A stretch of 13,830 nucleotides of DNA from Polyrhizophydium stewartii (lineage: Eukaryota > Chytridiomycota > Chytridiomycetes > Rhizophydiales), in assembly GCA_027604665.1 (NCBI GenBank), contig JADGIZ010000429.1, positions 1-13,830 of the forward strand. Direction: 5' to 3'. Each line of letters opens with the position of its first letter. The stretch's first letter is position 1. This document shows positions 1 to 8,566 of this stretch, piece by piece. The translations under genes and the position numbers were made by a program. Under the pieces are notes generated by a model. It saw only the letters and a list, made by a program, of their open reading frames with translations, searched no databases and had not been told where the DNA came from.

Positions 1-307
1 GCTCGCGGAATCCCTCGCCGGCCCCGCATTTGCACACGACCCAAAAACCGCCTGGCGAGGCGACGGCTCTTGTAGACTCTCTCGCTGCCTCTGCCGACTC
101 CAGAAAGGAGATGCACTCCCGACGCACTGCCTCTCGCTTGCTTCCAATACACCGCACAAAACAGACCGCATCGGAGGGCGCGGGTCACGAGCGGCGCTGC
201 TTTTGTGGCGAATCCAGCGGCAGGCTCAGCGACTGCAGCCGGACCTCGCGATCTCGGGACCGGGGCTGCGCCTGTCAACAGTTGTATTGAACACACGAGA
301 AGGGGAT
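1..307. other. Intergenic / 3' flank of RPL38, no gene seen
   Basis: This stretch lies beyond the RPL38 stop codon and runs to the window edge. Neither strand shows a conserved protein or a tRNA or rRNA signature. The open frames here are short, of low complexity, and have no recognisable family. On the minus strand an AATACA hexamer lies about 20-25 nt beyond the RPL38 stop (near 284-289) and could act as a weak polyadenylation signal. Otherwise nothing is seen in it. Confidence 0.5.
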
Positions 308-1011
308 TTACGCAATCTCGGTGCGCTTGAGGGCTGTTTGCGTGCGGCACGACGCAACTCGTCAGCGTGCGTCTCTCGGGCAGCGGAAAGCCTGCAGCGC
401 GGCACCGGCGCTCACCAGGGGGAAGCGACTGCTTGAGCTTGTCGGCCTTGGCGGCGTCCGAGACAACAAGCGTGTACAGGTACTTGGAGCAGCGGACCTT
501 GAACTTGTGCTGGGCGCCGTTCTTCTTGATCTTGATCGACTGAGCGTCCTTGCGCTTGCACGTCAGGAGGAACTCCTTGATCTCCTTAATCTGCTTGGGC
601 TGTTGTCGGTCGAACAGCAGTCCGAGCGGCAGGCGTCAGCACCCGGTGCTCGAGGTCGGCAGTTGCCGCTGGCAGCGACGCGGACTCGGCAGCGGCGTAC
701 TGCGTCCGCCTATCCATCCTCCGGCACTCAGCGTGCATCCGCATGGCGCCACGGCGCGAAGCCCGCGTGCCGGCGGCAGGGCTGTCGGCCTGTCGCTCGG
801 CAGCTCGGAGCCCCGTGTCGCCCGCCGCACGGGAGGCGGCGCCGACGTCGGTGCGCGCACGGACGAGCGCGCGGATGCGCGGATGGATGGATGGATGGGC
901 GGATGCGTGGGCGCGCGCGCGCAAAGGGGCGACCCCCCGTGCGCCGCGGCCGCCGCTGCCGCCGGTGCCCGTGTCGTCGCGCGTCGCCGTGTCGCCCGCA
1001 AAACGCACCAT
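308..1011 (-). CDS. RPL38: 60S ribosomal protein eL38 (L38e), spliced
   Basis: Structural protein of the large ribosomal subunit. Exons in transcription order are 1011-1009 (ATG only), 599-416 and 333-308. They join to 213 nt encoding 70 aa, the same length as human eL38. The N-terminus reads [12 protein letters not shown] and the core contains [15 protein letters not shown] and KLKQSLPP, all hallmark eL38 sequence. The last exon completes the end as [12 protein letters not shown]. Intron 1 (1008-600, 409 nt, donor GTGCGT, acceptor ACAACAG) is far longer than others here; intron 2 (415-334, 82 nt) starts GTGAGC and ends AACAG. The ATG was chosen because it is the only ATG followed directly by GT upstream, it has G at -3, and the splice gives the conserved MPKQ start. 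The body is certain; the single-codon first exon is less so. The gene is divergent from LYAR. Confidence 0.93.
600..1008 (-). other. RPL38: Long first intron of RPL38
   Basis: A 409-nt intron starting immediately after the initiator ATG. A CTGAC branch-like site lies about 35 nt before the acceptor. It carries a GGAT microsatellite and a GC dinucleotide run. Ribosomal protein genes often carry a long intron next to the start codon, and such introns can host snoRNAs or regulate expression. I looked for C/D box motifs and saw no convincing paired set. Open frames overlapping it on both strands are arginine/alanine-rich noise. Confidence 0.6.
871..922. repeat. GGAT microsatellite followed by GC dinucleotide run
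   Basis: GCGGAT units lead into tandem GGAT copies (881-898), then GCGGATGCGTGG and a (GC)n run of about 12 nt (911-922). The tract lies inside the first intron of RPL38, so length changes should not alter protein. Confidence 0.75.
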
Positions 1012-1150
1012 GGCTGGCAGGCGTTTGCTGTGTGCCGAAAACAACCTCGTGCCCAGCGCAGCGCCGTGCTCCCGCGCACCTGAGGGCGTTTTGCGCGCTG
1101 CGACTTTGCCGCAGCAGCCCAACAACGCTTTGCGACACTCTCACAGCGCG
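1012..1150. promoter_or_regulatory. Bidirectional promoter between RPL38 and LYAR
   Basis: Only 139 bp separate the RPL38 initiator (minus) from the LYAR initiator (plus), so both promoters and 5' UTRs must lie here or in the first introns. The 10-mer GCGTTTTGCG occurs on the plus strand at 1086-1095. Its exact reverse complement is at 997-1006, just inside RPL38 intron 1, and related copies are near 1021 (GCGTTTGC) and 1125 (CGCTTTGCG). No TATA box is evident. The promoter role is inferred from gene arrangement; the motif role is speculative. Confidence 0.5.
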
Positions 1151-2155
1151 ATGGTGTCCTTTGTTTGGTGGGTGCTGCCGGATCCCCGCGGGGGCCGAGT
1201 CGCCTGCCCCGTGGTCGACGCCGCCGCCGGTGCGCAATGCAGCACTCCGATGCGTGCTCGCCGCCGCTGACACGGCCGCCCGCACTGCAATAGCGAGGTC
1301 TGCCAAGAGACCATCAAAAAGCCCAAGCTCGACCAGCATTTCTACCGCTGCCCGGACGCATATTTCAGCTGCGTCGACTGCTCAACGACCTTCCAGGGCA
1401 CCGAGTATCGCGACCACAAGTCGTGCATTTCCGAGGCGGAGAAGTACCAGAAGTCGCTGTATAAGGCGCCAAAGGGCAAGGTGGGACACTGCGCGGGCAG
1501 CCGGGTGCACTTTCGCAACGTCAGAGCTGACCAACACCATTCCGCCGCGGTGTGAGCAGCAGCAACAGCAGCAGCCGCCGCAACAGGTCCAGAAGCAGGG
1601 CCAGCAGCAAAAGAAGCATGACCAGCAGCCGGCCCCTCAGGCGTCCGCAAAGCAGAACATCGTCAAGCCGCCCACGGGCGAGTCGCTAATCTCGCAGATC
1701 AAAAAGACCGAAGCGGCTGCCAAGCCTGCCCAGGACACCAAACCCGACGATGCTGCGCCAGAAGTAGATGCGGCAGACAAAAAGAGCAAGAAGAAAGACA
1801 AGCGCAAGGCCGCCGCGGACGATGAACCACAAGCCAAGAAGGCCAAAGGTCCCGAGAGCGAAGCAAAAGCAGGCTCTGGCGACGCCGACGCCATCAAGTC
1901 AGCAGTCCATGCCGTGTTGACAAAGGTAAAGGACTCCCAGAGGTCCGTCTTGTACGCGGCCGCTTGCTACTGACAGCCTCTGCGCAGTCGTCGCCGCTGT
2001 CACTCGCCGATCTCAGAAAGAAAGTCGCCAAGAAGCTGGCTAAGAAGCTCGATGGCCTCGACGAGGCCGGCATTCTCGCGCGCATTGACAGCACCATGAC
2101 CTTCTCGCTCACAGACGGCGCCATTGCTGTGACTTTTGAGGCTGCCGACAAATAA
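1151..2155 (+). CDS. LYAR: LYAR-type nucleolar C2HC zinc-finger protein
   Basis: Homologue of the cell growth-regulating nucleolar protein LYAR, a nucleolar factor linked to pre-rRNA processing and ribosome production. Exons are 1151-1167, 1294-1480, 1560-1925 and 1988-2155, giving 738 nt and 245 aa. The first splice joins TG to C and completes Cys6, which is strong support. Two LYAR fingers follow: C6-x2-C9-x11-H21-x3-C25 and C32-x2-C35-x11-H47-x2-C50. Residues 69-95 are Q-rich, and about 140-170 is a K/D/E-rich nucleolar-style segment (KKSKKKDKRK). The C-terminal 55 residues (LADLRKKVAKKLAKKLDG) match the place of the LYAR winged-helix tail. Introns are 126, 79 and 62 nt; the second acceptor could shift by one CAG codon. 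It is paired head to head with RPL38, fitting co-expression of ribosome genes. Confidence 0.88.
1557..1616 (+). repeat. LYAR: CAG/CAA-rich polyglutamine segment in LYAR
   Basis: The start of LYAR exon 3 is a run of CAG and CAA codons broken by PP and short VQKQG segments. It follows directly after the zinc fingers. The tract also makes the acceptor ambiguous, since GAG|CAG and CAG|CAG both keep phase 0. Confidence 0.6.
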
Positions 2156-2156
2156 A
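2151..2156 (+). terminator. AATAAA hexamer overlapping the LYAR stop codon
   Basis: The last Lys codon and the TAA stop of LYAR, with the next base, form a perfect AATAAA. If used, cleavage would fall about 10-30 nt downstream and give an extremely short 3' UTR ending near the convergent LOA1 stop at 2197. Activity is inferred from the motif only. Confidence 0.4.
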
Positions 2157-2196
2157 CAGGCCACACCCGGATGGTGCAAGATAAACGACGCTTTTG

Positions 2197-3906
2197 TTAC
2201 GACCGGCCTTTCGAGCCGTACCGCCGACCCTCGCGCTCGTTGTAAAAGTCCAGGAACGTGCGCTTGTCTACGGCGTTCTTGGACGTCTTGCGTGCGCGCA
2301 TCACCTGGCCAAGCTGCGAGCTGAGCTGCGACCCAACCAAGCCTTCGTCCGGGCTTACTGTTGCGACAGACTGCGGGTCCATGGACACCGTCACCTCGCT
2401 GGCAGGCAGCTCGCGAACCTCGAGGGTGTTGACAAACTGGGCGGCGTCGCTTTGCTCATCAGCAGCCGTGAGCGACGTGTCTGGAGCCAACAAGAGAGCT
2501 TACCTGGACAAGCGTCCAAAACAGGTGTGCACGACGATCCCCAACCGTGTAGCATGGGCACCACTCGTCGTAGACGTATCTTTGTGTTGAAAATCAGCAT
2601 TCTGCGCTCGAGCATATCGCCACGTGCCTCAAAGCGGTCGCCGTGCGGGAGCGAAGCCTTACTTGAGACCAATGATGCGGATCTGAATCTTTAGCTCGTC
2701 AAGGTCCATGTCCTTGAACACGGGCAAGAATTTGAGCAGGCCGCGGCCGTTGGACGTCGTGCCCTGATATCGATTCTTAGTAAGCCACGCCTCTCTGGCC
2801 CTTCAGACTGGATTCGCAGCAGCGTGCTATACCTCAGGAAACACGACAATGGGAGGCGTATGCTTGAGGAGCGACTGCTGCTTGAGAAAGTCTGCCAGAT
2901 GCGTCGTGTCTCGTTGATCGTCCAGGTTCGGATACTCGCCTGCCGAAAACAGCGCCTGCCAAAACGACAGCGGGCGGACGAGGCCGCTTGACGAGATGTG
3001 CAGAAACGTCGGAGTGAAGCTGGGTCCGCTGGTCAGCCTTTGAGACAAGAAGCGCCCAGCATGGCAGGTTGCTTGCGCGTACCGGAAGCCGTAGTAAAGC
3101 ACATCCAGATATGACGAGTGGCTTGAGACAATCAGCTCGACTCTTGCGTCCGACTTGGAGGAGCTGGACGGGCCGCTGGGGTCTGCAGGCTTGCGTGCTC
3201 CGCGGCGCAGCGACACCTTTGACGATGAGATCCACCAGAAGCCGCACACGAGCAGCGAAAAGCGCACGAGGATGCTGTAGATGATGCGGCGCCATGCGTG
3301 GCGGGCCACCGACGCAGGGATCTGTCAAGCACCGGGGCAGCAAGAGTCAGCCAAAAGCGAGCTCGGCACATACTATGCGCTGCGCTAAACACACAATGAA
3401 TGAGACCAGGTCCAAGACCGCAAGAAGCAATGCAGCGGCGGCCAGGAGCACCAGGCGCACGATGGCCAGAGGCGGCCCAAGAACAAAGTTCTTGAGGCCG
3501 TAGGCAGCCGAGCGCAGCAGCGAGTCGTCGCTTCGCGGCGGCTACCGTGCACGAAGGAGACGGCGAGCCGGTTGATCGGCGGGTCAGCCTGCACGCAGCG
3601 ACTGGAAGGGTGCTACCGATCGCAACGTGCCGACCTTGGGCGCCAGGAATGGGTGGATTCCCGTGCCTTTGAGAGCCGACGACCGGCGGGCGACTCAGGG
3701 CGTCAGCCGAGGCACACTTGCCTGTGCGCGACTCGCTGGCCGGCGAGCACCGCACCTGGGTCACGCCAGCCAGAGTACTGCACGCAGCCGCCCCAGCCAC
3801 GTCATGTTTGCCGCCGCGAGCGAGCGAGGTTGGAGAGGAGGGTGAGCACCGGGACGGCTCCTATCGCAGCACCGGCTCGCTCGCCTTCGCCGCACACCTT
3901 CTCCAT
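2197..3906 (-). CDS. LOA1: LOA1/VPS66-type lysophosphatidic acid acyltransferase
   Basis: Predicted membrane acyltransferase that adds an acyl chain to lysophosphatidic acid at the ER or lipid droplets. The nine exons are 3906-3898, 3777-3756, 3666-3617, 3541-3374, 3321-3083, 3019-2833, 2763-2663, 2579-2504 and 2436-2197, giving 1092 nt and 363 aa. The first three tiny exons assemble the family signature MEKYSGWRDPGTGIHPFL, close to yeast Loa1. Hydrophobic segments lie near residues 43-80 and 95-115. The acyltransferase HX4D motif is H151-D156, and FPEGT (223-227) is split by an intron between E225 and G226. The pair YTVGDRR and FWTLVQ-FVNTLEV follows, then a C-terminal DKRTFLDFY segment also present in the family. 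The start is fixed by the MEKY match. An optional 40-nt GTAAGC...CAG intron within the last exon was not applied. It is convergent with LYAR and tandem to calcipressin (82 nt). Confidence 0.88.
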
Positions 3907-3988
3907 TTCTGAGGAACGTGACGATTTCGGTCGGGGCTTTCAGCAAACCAGGGGCCGCGGGCGGCGGGCAGCACGGCCGACTCTTCAT

Positions 3989-5191
3989 TCAGAGACCCGC
4001 GGGCGGCATCGGCGTGCGCGGCATCGGCATCGCCGTGCGCGGCATGCCCGTCGGTGTGCGTGCGTGTCGCGATCCGATGGCTGCCGTGCCGTCATCGACG
4101 CCGCCTGCTCCCATCGAGCTCTCCGCCTGCGGCTGCAGGCTTTCAATCACGATCGTCGGCAGCCGTTCGATGCTACGGCCCGCTGTCGCTGGTGCATTCC
4201 CTACGGCCCGATCCAGCACCACCGAAGGCCCGCTTGACCCGTCACTCGTGCCTTCCGTGGCCGCGGCCCCAAACCTCAGAATCTCGATCTTGCGCCCGTC
4301 GCTCGTCAAGGTTTCCTCGCTTGTGTGTGCATGCGCATGGTCCAGCGCTATGCCGTTCTCGTCCAAATCGAGATCAACGTCTTCGCCGCCGTCGAGATGG
4401 AAGTCGGCGAGCGACAGCGCCGAAAGCATCAGCGCTTCGGCGTGCCCACCCTGGACGGGCTCCCGTTCCTGCGTCTGCACCCATCCGACGGGCGGAGACC
4501 CTGGCGGCGAAAGCAAAAAGTTGCGCTCGGTCTCAGGAACCTGCAGCAGGTTCAGACGCATGCCGGCATTGGGGTCCAGATGGTTGAGGTCCGTGTGCTG
4601 CAGCCGGGGTAGTGTCAGATGGCCGCCCTCGTGCTCGGATGTGCGAGCACGACGTCGAGGCCTGCACACAAACGAACCTGCCCGAAATACACCCGCATCT
4701 CGCGGCCCTGGAAGTCAGACTTGTGCAGATCCTCGCGGGCCCTCTGTGCCACGAAGGTGTCCGAGAACACAGCTGAGACCGCCGTCGCTGCCGTCAGCCC
4801 AGCTCATCGCGCGTCCGGGCACCCAAGGGGCTCGTGCCGCACGGCGCCAAGGGGTGCTTGAGGCAGCGGCCAGGCGCAGCGCGCACGCACCAAGCATGCG
4901 ACCAAACGACTTGAGGATGACGAGTTTGGCCAGGCTGCCGTATGTCTGTTGGAGCATTTCTCGCACCGGCTGCCCCTGGGCCTCGAACGCCTCGGGCAGC
5001 AGATTCGTGATGACCAGCGTGTTGGTGGCGATGGGCTGCGGATCGCTGCCCTCGAGCACGGTCGCAATCGCCGCGGAGACGGCCTCGGCCTGCGCAGGCT
5101 CCTGGATGGACGCGGCGGCTGCCTGCCCATGCGCGGGCCGGTGCGCATGTGCGTGTCTTGGCGCTTGTGGGGGGTCCTTGGCACGAACCAT
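3989..5191 (-). CDS. RCN1: Calcipressin (RCAN/Rcn1 family calcineurin regulator)
   Basis: Cytosolic regulator that binds the Ca2+/calmodulin phosphatase calcineurin. Exons are 5191-4891, 4772-4678 and 4597-3989, giving 1005 nt and 334 aa; introns are 118 and 80 nt. An RRM-like fold begins at TNTLVITNLLPEAF and continues through LKSFGRML, joined across intron 1 to AVFSD, and through the β-strand MRVYFGQ ending exon 2. Exon 3 gives the family core: an LxVP site (LQVP, 150-153), then FLLSPPGSPPVGW at 159-171, the conserved serine-proline phosphorylation motif. A PxIxIT-type calcineurin docking site, PTIVIE, is at 279-284. The start has G at -3 and +4; upstream the frame hits TGA with no other ATG, though a spliced leader cannot be excluded. 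The tail (about 310-334) is low-complexity MPRT/MPMP. Residues about 192-225 are acidic and His-rich. Confidence 0.9.
4004..4066 (-). repeat. Imperfect GGCATCGGC / GGCATGCC repeat encoding the calcipressin tail
   Basis: Plus-strand units around GGCATCGGCGTGCGCGGCAT recur two to three times. Read on the minus strand they encode TPTGMPRTAMPMPRTPMP at the very end of calcipressin. This looks like local expansion of a low-complexity tail. Confidence 0.55.
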
Positions 5192-5444
5192 GTCGCCGCC
5201 TTTGGCGCCGGGGTCGAGTTCGAAAATGGCTCGTGAGCGTCAGGTCGCCGCCAGGAAGGGCCGCCGAAAGAGCGTATGCAGCCGCGGCAGTCCGCCGTCG
5301 GCTCTCTGGATCGGACAGATGCAACCGCTCGCAGGCACGCTGGCTGTCTCGCCGGGCTGCCTGGGCATGGCGAGGCTCTTGGCGGATTCCGGCAGGTTTG
5401 ATTTTCATCAAAGTCACTGAACATGCCTGACCGACATCGCCGCC
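5192..5444. promoter_or_regulatory. Divergent promoter region between calcipressin and RPC5
   Basis: These 253 bp separate two divergent starts. No TATA box stands out. A GATTTTCATCAAAGTCACTGAA stretch (about 5399-5421) is the most AT-rich part and sits directly upstream of RPC5. Two upstream ATGs occur on the plus strand. One at 5226 opens a 65-codon frame ending at 5420. The other, at 5423 with A at -3, opens a frame overlapping the RPC5 start out of phase. Promoter function is inferred from position. Confidence 0.4.
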
Positions 5445-8400
5445 ATGCGCAGGTCGGGCAGGCGAGGCAACGGCGCGGACCAGCCCATGGTCAGGGTCAA
5501 GGAGGAGGACGTCGACGACGGCGGCCTTGGCGAAAACGCACCCATTGGCTTCGAGCCCGAGGAGACGCCGCCCGCGCCAAACCTGACTGCCCGACATGCC
5601 GGTGCTCAAGCACTTGCAGATCTCGCCGACGCCAGCGTCGCTGCCTTGGGCGAGAGCCACGCCGCGAACGGCGCCGCCGCTGCCTGGGGTGGCTCTGCTG
5701 CTGCTGCGGGCCGCTCGTCGGTGGAAGACCCGCGCTTTGCGCTCTCTTCTGGGTCAGGCGCTGGCGGCCGCGCAGGAGCTGGCCCGTCCGGAATGGACGT
5801 GGACGCTGGTGCGTTCGAGGGCGACGTCGCTGGGCCGGCCGAGCCAGGATCCCGCATGAGCGGCGTGCGCCATGATATGGACTACCGTGGCTACGGCGCA
5901 GAGCGCCACGGAGAAGATGGATACGCCGACGGCGACGGCTATGGCGACCAGGACGGCGACGGCGATGACATGGGCGGCGACGACGATGACGACGACCCCA
6001 TCGTTCAGGAGTTCGATGTGTACTTGTCCAACGAAATGTCCGACTCGCTCTACCTGCTGCAGTTTCCGACTCGCCCGCACACCTTCACGTCTGAATCGAT
6101 CCCAAAGGAGGGCCGCATCAAGTACAAGCACAAGAAGCTGCAGCTTGACGTTGAGCTCGACATCACTGGCGGGCACTATGATCATCAGGCCGGCGAGCGC
6201 TTTGGCCAAGGCCTGCACAACAAACCGCTACTCACGGCGTTTGACCTGCACAGCCGCGGCTTTGAAGCGGAGCGCACGCTTTTGAAACACATCAAGCTCG
6301 AGTCCAAGATAGTTCCGCTCAATGCTCAGTACATGATTGGCGTGTTGCGGCATCGTGCGTTGATGATCCGTTGCTGCTCTCCTCGCCCGCACTCACGGCT
6401 GTGCAGCTGACCACCGTATCTTGCTTGAATCAGGCGCGCTGCATCTCCGCCCGATCTCGACGATCCTGCAGCTGCGGCAGTCGCTTGACTACATCGACAA
6501 GATCAACGAGAAAGAAAAGAACGCCAGCCAGCGCATCATGCACGAGGAGCGCAAAGAAGAAGGCATCGAAGATGAGGCCAAGATGATTCAGGTACTTGCA
6601 CGCCGTGATGCGAGCCTTTCCTCCCAGTCGCGCCGTGCTCTCTGACTTTACCGAGGTGCACAGGTCATGGTTCGCAGCTCTGACGACAAGGAGGCGTCAA
6701 AGCGTGCGTCGGTGTCCGAGATGCAGCGCCAGTCCGACTCCGAGCAGTGGACGCCGCTCTCGATCAAGGGACCAGAGGTATGATCTGTCGTCAGCGCCTA
6801 TGCAACTCTGCGGGCTCTAACCGCCGCCCGCTATCCGCTGCCCATTTGGCTTTGCAGCACGAGGATTCGGAGCATTTTCGCAGACTGATTGGCCACACAG
6901 ACGTTGCTAAAATCGACTTTGATGACACGAGCAAAAGCTACATCGACACCATCAGCCCTCTTGTCATTCAGTAAGCCCTCGCACATAGTGTTTTCGACAG
7001 CGTGGCCGCATGCGTCATGCCTCTGATCCGCAGGCACAATGTAAATATAGGCAGCAGCAGGCGGCCACCAACCCAGCCGCCTCCAAGGCAGACGCCGCCA
7101 AGGCTGAAGTGCGCCAAGGCATGTCGGTTGCCGAGATGGCCCATCTGCCCCTCGCGGACAAGTGCAAGGCGCTTCTTTTAAATGGTACTCCTGCCGCCAA
7201 AGGCCATGGGAGCATCTGATCTGGCCTGCTCACCAATGTGCCTCTGCGTCCAGCTCATGTTGTCCAACACAGCACGATTGTGAACTTAATTGGCGACCCC
7301 GGCATAGGCAATAGGGAGCTGATCAAAGCACTGACCGACGTGGCATACCTGATCCGCGGGGTCTGGGTTATCAAAAGCGAGCTGCTGTACACTGGACGAG
7401 CCTATGATGCTCGCCGCTTCCTTCTCGGCCTGCTGAATAGCAAGGAGTACGTCTCGCGCAAGGAATTCGTCGACATCACCCACCTCCTCCCCAACATGGC
7501 CGCCAACATGTTGAACGAAATCGCCGATTTGGATGAGGGCCTCGGCTGGAGACTCAAAGTGCCGCCTGATTCTGCTTTTGTCGAGAAGTGCGCAAGCGGC
7601 GTCGCTCTGTTGGGCTGCTCGCATTCGCTCGCTGACGCGGATTCCGATGGCAGCCACGACAGGATTGTCGAGTCGCAAAGGAAGCTTGTCGAGGACGAGA
7701 TGCACAAGTAAGCGTGGCTATCTTGGCAATTTGCCATCCTTACTGTTGCATGACCACTGACTCGTGCATGCCTCCTTATTCAGGGCCATGGAGGCGATGC
7801 GAGTCCCCGACCGCACGCGCCGCAGGCAGTCTCTTGTGTCTGGCCGCGAGCCTGCGGCCACGGCCGTTTCCCCCGCTGCCGCTTCCCCCGCTGCTGCCGC
7901 CGCCGCAGGCAACGCTGGCAGTGCCTCTGGCGGTAGCTCCACGACTGGCTCTCAAAATGCAGCGCAGGTGCTCGACGCCGCTAAGCTCTCTGGTGGTGGC
8001 GCTTCGGCGCAGCTCGATGCGCTCATCAAGGCCCTCTTCCACGCACACCCGCTATGCACAATGGACTTTGTGACTCGCTCGTTCCTTCTCAGCAAGTGTG
8101 AGATGCAGCGCTTGTCAGCGTACACCTGGCGCACACGCGCATGCTGACTGCGTTGTCGTCGCTGCAGACAAATCGGTTGGCTTCACGAGGGATCAGATCT
8201 CGCTGGCAGTCGAGAGTATGTGTCTGCAGGTTTCGGGCGGATATGCGCTCAAGACAGGCGCCAGCAAGTTGGCGGAGAAGTTCAGGCCGGCCATTTTCAA
8301 GCTGTTCGCCGAAAAGGGCCGCGCCAGGCGCAGCGAAATCCAGGCCAAGTGCGTCGAGGAGGGTCTTGGCGAGATCCCTCATTCGGCTTACATCAAGATC

Positions 8401-8460
8401 ATGAGCGAGATTGCCACAAGCGACGGCACCTTCTGGCAGCTCAAGCCGATGGCGCAATGA
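5445..8460 (+). CDS. RPC5: RNA polymerase III subunit RPC5 (POLR3E / Rpc37 family)
   Basis: Subunit of the Pol III RPC4-RPC5 (TFIIF-like) heterodimer, acting in initiation and termination on tRNA and 5S genes in the nucleus. Exons are 5445-6354, 6434-6591, 6664-6777, 6858-6970, 7051-7184, 7254-7707, 7784-8097 and 8168-8460, giving 2490 nt and 829 aa. After a low-complexity acidic N-terminus (about 1-184), the family core starts at PIVQEFDVYL with LYLLQFPTRP. It continues with ALHLRPISTILQLRQSLDYID, where the splice builds HRALHL, then VMVRSSDDKE. Exon 6 has VWVIKSELLY and the RKEFVDITHLL winged-helix region typical of POLR3E. The C-terminal exon forms another helical domain ending in GTFWQLKP. 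Introns are 69-80 nt. It is longer than human POLR3E (about 708 aa), mainly from the N-terminus and an Ala-rich linker. An in-frame ATG at 5487 is an alternative start. Confidence 0.9.
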
Positions 8461-8566
8461 ACGTGTCACGATGCTCGCGACGCTGGCTCCAGTGCGTCGC
8501 TGGCCATATCTTGTTCGGCAGTAGGTGCGCAGAATATGAGTTTTAATGTCATGAAGACAGCAAGCA
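8461..8566. terminator. Convergent 3' intergenic spacer, RPC5 and IRE1-like gene
   Basis: Only 106 nt lie between the RPC5 stop (TGA at 8458-8460) and the IRE1-like stop (minus, 8569-8567). Both transcripts must terminate here or overlap. No perfect AATAAA is present on either strand; ATTAAA is found on the minus strand near 8543-8548, about 20 nt after the IRE1-like stop. Confidence 0.4.

Noticed and set aside
881..922. CRISPR or telomere-like array from the GGAT/GC tract
   Set aside because: Short simple-sequence units without spacers, inside a spliceosomal intron of a eukaryotic gene.
600..1008. snoRNA in the RPL38 first intron
   Set aside because: Scattered CTGA and TGATG-like strings exist, but no paired C/D boxes with a terminal stem or H/ACA arrangement could be made out by eye.
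321..1973. A 550-codon plus-strand open frame
   Set aside because: It is a chimera of sequence antisense to RPL38, the shared promoter, LYAR introns and, only from about 1557, the true LYAR exon 3. The upstream part has no family and is Arg/Ala-rich noise.
2270..2380. Extra 40-nt intron (GTAAGC...CTCAG) in the last LOA1 exon
   Set aside because: The frame is open without it, 40 nt would be shorter than any other intron here, and removal would shift the frame away from the conserved DKRTFLDFY end.
2437..2503. Earlier acceptor CTCCAG (about 2482) for the last LOA1 exon, which would add TSLTAADEQSDAAQ
   Set aside because: That acceptor breaks the reading frame relative to FWTLVQ. The GCCCAG acceptor at 2437 keeps phase and gives the family-like FWTLVQ-FVNTLEV.
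3918..5420. A 500-codon plus-strand open frame opposite calcipressin
   Set aside because: The minus-strand gene shows clear calcipressin motifs with consistent splice sites. The plus frame is a GC-rich shadow, rich in Ser/Arg/Ala/Cys, with no recognisable domain.
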